A DNA stretch of 64,000 bases, taken from NCBI GenBank assembly GCA_947179485.1, contig OX359248.1, forward strand, positions 57,608,386 to 57,672,385, in the 5' to 3' direction. The position numbers and the translations under genes are program-made. Position 1 is the first letter of the stretch; every line of letters begins with the position of its first letter. Shown one piece after another: positions 21,361 to 34,210 of the stretch. The stretch comes from Allacma fusca. Lineage: Eukaryota > Arthropoda > Collembola > Symphypleona > Sminthuridae. The notes below the pieces were generated by a model. It was not told where the DNA came from, did not search any database, and was given only the letters and a program-made list of their open reading frames with translations.

Positions 21361-24300
21361 AAAAGCAACAGCGCAATTTGCAAATCATATGAGAACAGCG
21401 ATGCATGGCTGGAAACGTTCCAAGCTCATCGTGAAAATTCATTTTAGAGGTGCTGCGACGATTACAAGCTAGTTGGGGAAAATGCATATCGGGTAAATAC
21501 AGCTCTGCGTGTTCCGGAAACGTTCCAAGCTCAACCTGAAACTTCGTTTGGTATGTGCTGGGACTGTTAACAGCAAGTTGGGTCAATTTTCTAATCAGGT
21601 AAATACAGCTCTGTATGGCGCGGGAACGTTCTAACGTCGACGGCAAACGTCGTTTGGGAGGTTTTGGGACTATTAAAAGCAACTGCGCAATTTGGACATC
21701 ATGTGAATACACGTTGTATGGCCTGGAAATGTTCCAAGCTCATCGTCAAACTTTGTTTGGAAGTTGTTTCGATGGTTTAAAGCAAGTTGGGGCAATTTTG
21801 GAATCAGGTGAATCCAGCTCCCTATGGCCCGGGAACGTTCTAACCTCACCTGACGTTTAGGTCACTTGTCAAGGTGTTTGACGAACTCGTCCGAATCTCT
21901 TTAAACTTTGTGAATACACACGGGCAGTCTGCTAAAGCTCAATTCTCGAATTTAAGACGCATCGAAAAACTAAACATGGCGATGAAAATGAGGTCTGGTT
22001 GCTATGGTCACTGTTTAACGTGTTTGCTGAGCTCATCCGAATCTCTTTAAACTTTGATATTACACTCAGGCAGTCTTCCAAAGCTCAATTCTCAAATTTG
22101 AGATGAATCTAAAAACTTTAAACAGCGATGAACATAAAGTGGCGTTTAGGACACTTTTTTAGGTGTTTGCCGAACTCTTCCGAATCTCCTTAAACTTTGG
22201 TGATACACTCGGGCAGTCTGCTAAAGCTCAATTCTCAAATTTGAGATGAATTGATAATTTTTGGAAAAAGCGATAAAAATGACGTGATGCTCAGGTCACT
22301 TTTTAGGTGTTTACCGAACTCGACCGAATCTCCTCAAGTTTTTCGATTACACTCGGGCAATCTGCCAAAGCTCAATTCTCGAATTTGATATTAATCGAGA
22401 AACTTTAAACATCGATGAAAATGAGGTCTCGTTGCTGTGGTCACTGTTTAACGTGTTTGCTGAGCTCATCCGAATCTCTTTAAACTTTGATATTACACTC
22501 AGGCAGTCTTCCAAAGCTCAATTCTCAAATTTGAGATGAATCTAAAAACTTTAAACAGCGATGAACATAAAGTGGCGTTTAGGACACTTTTTTAGGTGTT
22601 TGCCGAACTCTTCCGAATCTCCTTAAACTTTGGTGATACACTCGGGCAGTCTGCTAAATCTCAATTCTCAAATTTGAGATGAATTGATAATTTTTGGAAA
22701 AAGCGATAAAAATGACGTGATGCTCAGGTCACTTTTTAGGTGTTTACCGAACTCGACCGAATCTCCTCAAGTTTTTCGATTACACTCGGGCAATCTGCCA
22801 AAGCTCAATTCTCGAATTTGATATTAATCGAGAAACTTTAAACATCGATGAAAATGAGGTCTCGTTGCTGTGGTCACTGTTTAACGTGTTTGCTATGCTC
22901 GTCCGAATCTCTTTAAACTTTGGTTTTACACTCGGGCAGGCTGCCTAAGCTCAATTCTCTAATTTGAGATGAATCTAAAAACTTTAAACAGCGATGAACA
23001 TGACGTGGCGGTTAGGACACTTTTTTAGGTGTTTGCCGAACTCTTCCGAATCTCCTTAAACTTTGGTAATACACTCGGGCAGTCTGCCAAAGCTCAATTC
23101 TCAAATTTGAGATGAATTGATAATTTTTGGAAAAAACAATGAAAATGACGTGACGCTCAGGTCACTTTTTAAGGTGTTTACCGAACTCGACCGAATCTCC
23201 TCAAGTTTTGGAATTACACTCGGGCAGGCTGCCAAAGCTCAATTCTCGAATTTGATATTAATCGAGAAACTTTAAACATCGATGAAAATGAGGTCTCGTT
23301 GCTGTGGTCACTGTTTAACGTGTTTGCTAGGCTCGTCCGAATCTCTTTAAACTTTGGTTTTACACTCGGGCAGGCTGCCTAAGCTCAATTCTCGAATTTG
23401 AGATGAATCGAGAAACTTTAAACAAAGCGATGAAAATGACGTGACGTTTAGGTCACTTTTTAAGGTGTTTGCTGAACTCGTGTGAATCTATTTAAACTGG
23501 AAATAAACTCGGGCATTCTGCCAAAGCACAATTCTCGAATTTAAAATGAATCGAAAAACTTTCGGAAAAGCGATGAAAATGAATTGACGCCCACGTCACT
23601 TTTTAAGGTGTTTGCCGAACTCGTCCGAATCTCTTCAAGTTTTGGGATTACACTCGTGCAGTCTCCCAAAGCTCAATTCTCGAATTTTATATGAATCAAA
23701 AAACTTTAAACAGCGATGAAAATGAGGTCTCGTTGCTGTGGTCACTGTTTAACGTTTGCTAAGCTCGTCGGAATCTGTTTAAACTTTGGTTATACACTCG
23801 GGCTGGTTGCCTAAGCTCAATTCTCGAATTTGATATGAATCCATGAGTCATAGCAGGCAATCCCAAATATTGTACTGCACCTGACAGTCCCTTTCACTTT
23901 TGTTACTCGGCCTTTTGCCATAAATGCAAAGGCCCTTTCTCTTTTCCATACACTTGAATTTTGTCTCTTGAGGAGGTTACTCTGCCCAATTCACTCCTGA
24001 ATAAACTTTTACTACGGTTTTTATACTTTGTTGAAATCAATTCATTTTACAAATCATTTCTTGATAATTCATCACAAAAAGCAACAGCGCAATTTGCAAA
24101 TCATATGAGAACAGCGATGCATGGCTGGAAACGTTCCAAGCTCATCGTGAAAATTCATTTTAGAGGTGCTGCGACGATTACAAGCTAGTTGGGGAAAATG
24201 CATATCGGGTAAATACAGCTCTGCGTGTTCCGGAAACGTTCCAAGCTCAACCTGAAACTTCGTTTGGTATGTGCTGGGACTGTTAACAGCAAGTTGGGTC

Positions 24301-27300
24301 AATTTTCTAATCAGGTAAATACAGCTCTGTATGGCGCGGGAACGTTCTAACGTCGACGGCAAACGTCGTTTGGGAGGTTTTGGGACTATTAAAAGCAAGT
24401 GCGCAATTTGGACATCATGTGAATACACGTTGTATGGCCTGGAAATGTTCCAAGCTCATCGTCAAACTTTGTTTGGAAGTTGTTTCGATGGTTTAAAGCA
24501 AGTTGGGGCAATTTTGGAATCAGGTGAATCCAGCTCCCTATGGCCCGGGAACGTTCTAACCTCACCTGACGTTTAGGTCACTTGTCAAGGTGTTTGACGA
24601 ACTCGTCCGAATCTCTTTAAACTTTGTGAATACACACGGGCAGTCTGCTAAAGCTCAATTCTCGAATTTAAGACGCATCGAAAAACTAAACATGGCGATG
24701 AAAATGAGGTCTGGTTGCTATGGTCACTGTTTAACGTGTTTGCAGAGCTCATCCGAATCTCTTTAAACTTTGATATTACACTCAGGCAGTCTTCCAAAGC
24801 TCAATTCTCAAATTTGAGATGAATCTAAAAACTTTAAACAGCGATGAACATGAAGTGGCGTTTAGGACACTTTTTTAGGTGTTTGCCGAACTCTTCCGAA
24901 TCTCCTTAAACTTTGGTGATACACTCGGGCAGTCTGCCAAAGCTCAATTCTCAAATTTTAGATGAATTGATAATTTTTGGAAAAAGCAATGAAAATGACG
25001 TGACGCTCAGGTCACTTTTTAAGGTGTTTACCGAACTCGACCGAATCTCCTCAAGTTTTGGAATTACACTCTTGCAGGCTGCCAAAGCTCAATTCTCGAA
25101 TTTCAGATGAATTGAAAAACTTTGGAAAAAGCGATGAAAATGACGTGACGCTCAGGTCACTTCTTAAGGTGTTTGCTGAACTCGTCTGAATCTGCTTAAA
25201 CTTTGGAAATAAACTCGGGCATTCTGCCAAAGCACAATTCTCGAATTTGAGATGAATCGAAAAACTTTCGGAAAAGCGATGAAAATGAATTGACGCCCAC
25301 GTCACTTTTTAAGGTGTTTGCCGAACTCGTCCGAATCTCCTCAAGTTTTGGGATTACACTCGGGCAGTCTCCTAAAGCTCAATTCGCGAATTTTATATGA
25401 ATCAAAAAACTAAACAGCGATGAAAATGAGGTCTCGTTGCTGTAGTCACTGTTTAACGTGTTTGTAAAGCTCGTCCGAATCTGTTTAAACTTTGGTTATA
25501 CACTCGGGCTGGCTGCCTAAGCTCAATTCTCGAATTTGATATGAATCCATGAGTCATAGCAGGCAATCCCAAATATTGTATTGCACCTGACAGTCCCTTT
25601 CACTTTTGTTACTCGGCCTTTTGCCATAAATGCAAAGGCCCTTTCTCTTTTCCATACACTTGAATTTTGTCTCTTGAGGAGGTTACTCTGCCCAATTCAC
25701 TCCTGAATAAACTTTTACTACGGTTTTTATATTTTGTTGAAATCAATTCATTTTACAAATCATTTCTTGATAATTCATCACAAAAAGCAACAGCGCAATT
25801 TGCAAATCATATGAGAACAGCGATGCATGGCTGGAAACGTTCCAAGCTCATCGTGAAAATTCATTTTAGAGGTGCTGCGACGATTACAAGCTAGTTGGGG
25901 AAAATGCATATCGGGTAAATACAGCTCTGCGTGTTCCGGAAACGTTCCAAGCTCAACCTGAAACTTCGTTTGGTATGTGCTGGGACTGTTAACAGCAAGT
26001 TGGGTCAATTTTCTAATCAGGTAAATACAGCTCTGTATGGCGCGGGAACGTTCTAACGTCGACGGCAAACGTCGTTTGGGAGGTTTTGGGACTATTAAAA
26101 GGAACTGCGCAATTTGGACATCATGTGAATACACGTTGTATGGCCTGGAAATGTTCCAAGCTCATCGTCAAACTTTGTTTGGAAGTTGTTTCGATGGTTT
26201 AAAGCAAGTTGGGGCAATTTTGGAATCAGGTGAATCCAGCTCCCTATGGCCCGGGAACGTTCTAACCTCACCTGACGTTTAGGTCACTTGTCAAGGTATT
26301 TGACGAACTCGTCCGAATCTCTTTAAACTTTGTGAATACACACGGGCAGTCTGCTAAAGCTCAATTCTCGAATTTAAGACGCATCGAAAAACTAAACATG
26401 GCGATGAAAATGAGGTCTGGTTGCTATGGTCACTGTTTAACGTGTTTGCTGAGCTCATCCGAATCTCTTTAAACTTTGATATTACACTCAGGCAGTCTTC
26501 CAAAGCTCAATTCTCAAATTTGAGATGAATCTAAAAACTTTAAACAGCGATGAACATGACGTGGCGTTTAGGACACTTTTTTAGGTGTTTGCCGAACTCT
26601 TCCGAATCTCCTTAAACTTTGGTAATACACTCGGGCAGTCTGCTAAAGCTCAATTCTCAAATTTGAGATGAATTGATAATTTTTGGAAAAAGCGATAAAA
26701 ATGACGTGATGCTCAGGTCACTTTTTAGGTGTTTACCGAACTCGACCGAATCTCCTCAAGTTTTTCGATTACACTCGGGCAATCTGCCAAAGCTCAATTC
26801 TCGAATTTGATATTAATCGAGAAACTTTAAACATCGATGAAAATGAGGTCTCGTTGCTGTGGTCACTGTTTAACGTGTTTGCTATGCTCGTCTGAATCTC
26901 TTTAAACTTTGGTTTTACACTCGGGCAGGCTGCCTAAGCTCAATTCTCAAATTTGAGATGAATCTAAAAACTTTAAACAGCGATGAACATGACGTAGCGG
27001 TTAGGACACTTTTTTAGGTGTTTGCCGAACTCTTCCGAATCTCCTTAAACTTTGGTAATACACTCGGGCAGTCTGCCAAAGCTCAATTCTCAAATTTGAG
27101 ATGAATTGATAATTTTTGGAAAAAACAATGAAAATGACGTGACGCTCAGGTCACTTTTTAAGGTGTTTACCGAACTCGACCGAATCTCCTCAAGTTTTGG
27201 AATTACACTCGGGCAGGCTGCCAAAGCTCAATTCTCGAATTTGATATTAATCGAGAAACTTTAAACATCGATGAAAATGAGGTCTCGTTGCTGTGGTCAC

Positions 27301-30300
27301 TGTTTAACGTGTTTGCTAGGATCGTCCGAATCTCTTTAAACTTTGGTTTTACACTCGGGCAGGCTGCCTAAGCTCAATTCTCGAATTTGAGATGAATCGA
27401 GAAACTTTAAACAAAGCGATGAAAATGACGTGACGTTTAGGTCACTTTTTAAGGTGTTTGCTGAACTCGTGTGAATCTATTTAAACTGGAAATAAACTCG
27501 GGCATTCTGCCAAAGCACAATTCTCGAATTTAAAATGAATCGAAAAACTTTCGGAAAAGCGATGAAAATGAATTGACGCCCACGTCACTTTTTAAGGTGT
27601 TTGCCGAACTCGTCCGAATCTCCTCAAGTTTTGGGATTACACTCGGGCAGTCTCCCAAAGCTCAATTCTCGAATTTTATATGAATCAAAAAACTTTAAAC
27701 AGCGATGAAAATGAGGTCTCGTTGCTGTGGTCACTGTTTAACGTTTGCTAAGCTCGTCGGAATCTGTTTAAACTTTGGTTATACACTCGGGCTGGTTGCC
27801 TAAGCTCAATTCTCGAATTTGATATGAATCCATGAGTCATAGCAGGCAATCCCAAATATTGTACTGCACCTGACAGTCCCTTTCACTTTTGTTACTCGGC
27901 CTTTTGCCATAAATGCAAAGGCCCTTTCTCTTTTCCATACACTTGAATTTTGTCTCTTGAGGAGGTTACTCTGCCCAATTCACTCCTGAATAAACTTTTA
28001 CTACGGTTTTTATACTTTGTTGAAATCAATTCATTTTACAAATCATTTCTTGATAATTCATCACAAAAAGCAACAGCGCAATTTGCAAATCATATGAGAA
28101 CAGCGATGCATGGCTGGAAACGTTCCAAGCTCATCGTGAAAATTCATTTTAGAGGTGCTGCGACGATTACAAGCTAGTTGGGTAAAATGCATATCGGGTA
28201 AATACAGCTCTGCGTTTTCCGGAAACGTTCCAAGCTCAACCTGAAACTTCGTTTGGTATGTGCTGGGACTGTTAACAGCAAGTTGGGTCAATTTTCTAAT
28301 CAGGAAAATACAGCTCTGTATGGCGCGGGAACGTTCTAACGTCGACGGCAAACGTCGTTTGGGAGGTTTTGGGACTATTAAAAGCAACTGCGATATTTGG
28401 ACATCATGTGAATACACGTTGTATGGCCTGGAAATGTTCCAAGCTCATCGTCAAACTTTGTTTGGAAGTTGTTTCGATGGTTTAAAGCAAGTTGGGGCAA
28501 TTTTGGAATCAGGTGAATCCAGCTCCCTATGGCCCGGGAACGTTCTAACCTCACCTGACGTTTAGGTCACTTGTCAAGGTGTTTGACGAACTCGTCCGAA
28601 TCTCTTTAAACTTTGTGAATACACACGGGCAGTCTGCTAAAGCTCAATTCTCGAATTTAAGACGCATCGAAAAACTAAACATGGCGATGAAAATGAGGTC
28701 TGGTTGCTATGGTCACTGTTTAACGTGTTTGCTGAGCTCATCCGAATCTCTTTAAACTTTGATATTACACTCAGGCAGTCTTCCAAAGCTCAATTCTCAA
28801 ATTTGAGATGAATCTAAAAACTTTAAACAGCGATGAACATGACGTGGCGTTTAGGACACTTTTTTAGGTGTTTGCCGAACTCTTCCGAATCTCCTTAAAC
28901 TTTGGTGATACACTCGGGCAGTCTGCCAAAGCTCAATTCTCAAATTTTAGATGAATTGATAATTTTTGGAAAAAGCAATGAAAATGACGTGACGCTCAGG
29001 TCACTTTTTAAGGTGTTTACCGAACTCGACCGAATCTCCTCAAGTTTTGGAATTACACTCTTGCAGGCTGCCAAAGCTCAATTCTCGAATTTCAGATGAA
29101 TTGAAAAACTTTGGAAAAAGCGATGAAAATGACGTGACGCTCAGGTCACTTCTTAAGGTGTTTGCTGAACTCGTCCGAATCTGCTTAAACTTTGGAAATA
29201 AACTCGGGCATTCTGCCAAAGCACAATTCTCGAATTTGAGATGAATCGAAAAACTTTCGGAAAAGCGATGAAAATGAATTGACGCCCACGTCACTTTTTA
29301 AGGTGTTTGCCGAACTCGTCCGAATCTCCTCAAGTTTTGGGATTACACTCGGGCAGTCTCCCAAAGCTCAATTCGCGAATTTTATATGAATCAAAAAACT
29401 AAACAGCGATGAAAATGAGGTCTCGTTGCTGTAGTCACTGTTTAACGTGTTTGCTAAGCTCGTCCGAATCTGTTTAAACTTTGGTTATACACTCGGGCTG
29501 GCTGCCTAAGCTCAATTCTCGAATTTGATATGAATCCATGAGTCATAGCAGGCAATCCCAAATATTGTACTGCACCTGACAGTCCCTTTCACCTTTGTTA
29601 CTCGGCCTTTTGCCATAAATGCAAAGGCCCTTTCTCTTTTCCATACACTTGAATTTTGTCTCTTGAGGAGGTTACTCTGCCCAATTCACTCCTGAATAAA
29701 CTTTTACTACGGTTTTTATACTTTGTTGAAATCAATTCATTTTACAAATTTTTTCTTGATAATTCATAACAAAAAGCAACAGCGCAATTTGCAAATCATA
29801 TGAGAACAGCGATGCATGGCCCGGAAACGTTCCAAGCTCATCGTGAAAATTCATTTTAGAGGTGCTGCGACGATTACAAGCTAGTTGGGGAAAATGCATA
29901 TCGGGTAAATACAGCTCTGCGTGGCCCGGAAACGTTCCAAGCTCAACCTGAAACTTCGTTTGGTATGTGCTGGGACTGTTAACAGCAAGTTGGGTCAATT
30001 TTCTAATCAGGTAAATCCAGCTCCGTATGGCCCGGGAACGTTCTAACCTCACCTGACGTTTAGGTCACTTGTCAAGGTGTTTGACGAACTCGTCCGAATC
30101 TCTAAACTTTGTGAATACACACGGGCAGTCTGCTAAAGCTCAATTCTCGAATTTAAGACGCATCGAAAAACTAAACATGGCGATGAAAATGAGGTCTGGT
30201 TGCTATGGTCACTGTTTAACGTGTTTGCTGAGCTCATCCGAATCTCTTTAAACTTTGATATTACACTCAGGCAGTCTTCCAAAGCTCAATTCTCGAATTT

Positions 30301-33300
30301 GAGATGAATCTAAAAACTTTAAACAGCGATGAAAATGACGTGGCGTTTAGGACACTTTTTTAGGTGTTTGACGAACTCTTCCGAATCTCCTTAAACTTTG
30401 GTAATACACTCGGGCAGTCTGCCAAAGCTCAATTCTCAAATTTTAGATGAATTGATAATTTTTGGAAAAAGCAATGAAAATGACGTGACGCTCAGGTCAC
30501 TTTTTAAGGTGTTTACCGAACTCGACCGAATCTCCTCAAGTTTTGGTTTTACACTCGGGCAGGCTGCCAAAGCTCAATTCTCGAATTTGATATTAATCGA
30601 GAAACTTTAAACATCGATGAAAATGAGGTCTCGTTGCTGTGGTCACTGTTTAACGTGTTTGCTAGGCTCGTCCGGATCTCTTTAAACTTTGGTTTTACAC
30701 TCTTGCAGGCTGCCTAAGCTCAATTCTCGAATTTGAGATGAATCGAGAAACTTTAAACAAAGCGATGAACATGACGTGACGTTTAGGTCACTTTTTAAGG
30801 TGTTTGCTGAACTCGTCCGAATCTATTTAAACTGGAAAAAAACTCGGGCATTCTGCCAAAGCACAATTCTCGAATTTGAGATGAATCGAAAAACTTTCGG
30901 AAAAGCGATGAAAATGAATTGACGCCCACGTCACTTTTTAAGGTGTTTGCCGAACTCGTCCGAATCTCCTCAAGTTTTTGGATTACACTCGGGCAGTCTC
31001 CCAAAGCTCAATTCGCGAATTTTATATGAATCAAAAAACTAAACAGCGATGAAAATGAGGTCTCGTTGCTGTAGTCACTGTTTAACGTGTTTGCTAAGCT
31101 CGTCGGAATCTGTTTAAACTTTGGTTATACACTCGGGCTGGTTGCCTAAGCTCAATTCTCGAATTTGATATGAATCCATGAGTCATAGCAGGCAATCCCA
31201 AATATTGTACTGCACCTGACAGTCCCTTTCACTTTTGTTACTCGGCCTTTTGCCATAAATGCAAAGGCCCTTTCTCTTTTCCATACACTTGAATTTTGTC
31301 TCTTGAGGAGGTTACTCTGCCCAATTCACTCCTGAATAAACTTTTACTACGGTTTTTATACTTTGTTGAAATCAATTCATTTTACAAATTATTTCTTGAT
31401 AATTCATCACAAAAAGCAACAGCGCAATTTGCAAATCATATGAGAACAGCGATGCATGGCTGGAAACGTTCCAAGCTCATCGTGAAAATTCATTTTAGAG
31501 GTGCTGCGACGATTACAAGCTAGTTGGGGAAAATGCATATCGGGTAAATACAGCTCTGCGTGGCCCGGAAACGTTCCAAGCTCAACCTGAAACTTCGTTT
31601 GGTATGTGCTGGGACTGTTAACAGCAAGTTGGGTCAATTTTCTAATCAGGTAAATACAGCTCTGTATGGCGCGGGAACGTTCTAACGTCGACGGCAAACG
31701 TCGTTTGGGAGGTTTTGGGACTATTAAAAGCAACTGCACAATTTGGACATCATGTGAATACACGTTGTATGGCCTGGAAACGTTCTAAGCTCATCGTCAA
31801 ACTTCGTTTGGAAGTTGTTTCGATGGTTTAAAGCAAGTTGGGGCAATTTTGGAATCAGGTGAATCCAGCTCCCTATGGCCCGGGAACGTTCTAACCTCAC
31901 CTGACGTTTAGGTCACTTGTCAAGGTGTTCGACGAACTCGTCCGAATCTCTTTAAACTTTGTGAATACACACGGGCAGTCTGCTAAAGCTCAATTCTCGA
32001 ATTTAAGACGCATCGAAAAACTAAACATGGCGATGAAAATGAGGTCTGGTTGCTATGGTCACTGTTTAACGTGTTTGCTGAGCTCATCCGAATCTCTTTA
32101 AACTTTGATATTACACTCAGACAGTCTTCCAAAGCTCAATTCTCAAACTTGAGATGAATCTAAAAACTTTAAACAGCGATGAACATGACGTGGCGTTTAG
32201 GACACTTTTTTAGGTGTTTGCCAAACTCTTCCGAATCTCCTTAAATTTTGGTAATACACTCGGGCAGTCTGCCAAAGCTCAATTCTCAAATTTTAGATGA
32301 ATTGATAATTTTTGGAAAAAGCAATGAAAATGACGTGACGCTCAGGTCACTTTTTAAGGTGTTTACCGAACTCGACCGAATCTCCTCAAGTTTTGGAATT
32401 ACACTCGGACAGGCTGCCAAAGCTATATTCTCGAATTTCAGATGAATTGAAAAACTGGAAAAAGCGATGAAAATGACGTGACGCTCAGGTCACTTTTTAA
32501 GGTGTTTACCGAACTCGACCGAATCTCCTCAAGTTTTGGAAATAAACTCGGGCATTCTGCCAAAGCACAATTCTCGAATTTGAGATGAATCGAAAAACTT
32601 TCGGAAAAGCGATGAAAATGAATTGACGCCCACGTCACTTTTTAAGGTGTTTGCCGAACTCGTCCGAATCTCCTCAAGTTTTGGGATTACACTCGGGCAG
32701 TCTCCCAAAGCTCAATTCGCGAATTTTATATGAATCAAAAAACTAAACAGCGATGAAAATGAGGTCTCGTTGCTGTAGTCACTGTTTAACGTGTTTGCTA
32801 AGCTCGTCCGAATCTGTTTAAACTTTGGATGTACACTCGGGCTGGCTGCCTAAGCTCAATTCTCGAATTTGATATGAATCCATGAGTCATGGCAGGCAAT
32901 CCCAAATATTGTACTGCACCTGACAGTCCCTTTCACTTTTGTTACTCGGCCTTTTGCCATAACTGCAAAGGCCCTTTCTCTTTTCCATACACTTGAATTT
33001 TGTCTCTTGAGGAGGTTACTCTGCCCAATTCACTCCTGAATAAACTTTTACTACGGTTTTTATACTTTGTTGAAATCAATTCATTTTACAAATCATTTCT
33101 TGATAATTCATCACAAAAAGCAACAGCGCAATTTGCAAATCATATGAGAACAGCGCTGCATGGCCCAGGAACGTTCCAAGCTCATCGTGAAAATTCATTT
33201 TAGAGGTGCTGCGACGATTACAAGCTAGTTGGGGAAAATGCATATCGGGTAAATACAGCTCTGCGTGGCCCGGAAACGTTCCAAGCTCAACCTGAAACTT

Positions 33301-34140
33301 CGTTTGGTATGTGCTGGGACTGTTAACAGCAAGTTGGGTCAATTTTCTAATCAGGTAAATACATCTCTGTATGGCGCGGGAACGTTCTAACGTCGACGGC
33401 AAACGTCGTTTGGGAGGTTTTGGGACTATTAAAAGCAACTGCGCAATTTGGACATCATGTGAATACACGTTGTATGGCCTGGAAACGTTCTATGCTCATC
33501 GTCAAACTTCGTTTGGAAGTTGTTTCGATGGTTTAAAGCAAGTGGGGGCAATTTTGGAATCAGGTGAATCCAGCTCCTTATGGCCCGGGAACGTTCTAAC
33601 CTCACCTGACGTTTAGGTCACTTGTCAAGGTGTTTGACGAACTCGTTCGAATCTCTTTAAACTTTGTGAATACACACGGGCAGTCTGCTAAAGCTCAATT
33701 CTCGAATTTAAGACGCATCGAAAAACTAAACATGGCGATGAAAATGAGGTCTGGTTGCTATGGTCACTGTTTAACGTGTTTGCTGAGCTCATCCGAATCT
33801 CTTTAAACTTTGATATTACACTCAGGCAGTCTTCCAAAGCTCAATTCTCAAATTTGAGATGAATCTAAAAACTTTAAACAGCGATGAACATGACGTGGCG
33901 TTTAGGACACTTTTTTAGGTGTTTGCCGAACTCTTCCGAATCTCCTTAAACTTTGGTAATACACTCGGGCAGTCTGCCAAAGCTCAATTCTCAAATTTTA
34001 GATGAATTGATAATTTTTGGAAAAAGCAATGAAAATGACGTGACGCTCAGGTCACTTTTTAAGGTGTTTACCGAACTCGACCGAATCTCCTCAAGTTTTG
34101 GAATTACACTCTTGCAGGCTGCCAAAGCTCAATTCTCGAA

Positions 34141-34210
34141 TTTCAGATGAATTCAATTTTGGTCAATTTTCTAATCAGGTAAATCCAGCTCCCTATGGCC
34201 CGGGAACGTT
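34141..34210. repeat. Aberrant A-to-B junction inside an A block
   Basis: An A monomer is cut at 'gatgaattca' and joins straight into a B monomer ('ttggtcaattttctaatcagg'), with no LTR fragment between. The B piece then runs back into A monomers. The insertion explains why this unit is 2032 bp instead of about 1705 bp. Confidence 0.8.
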
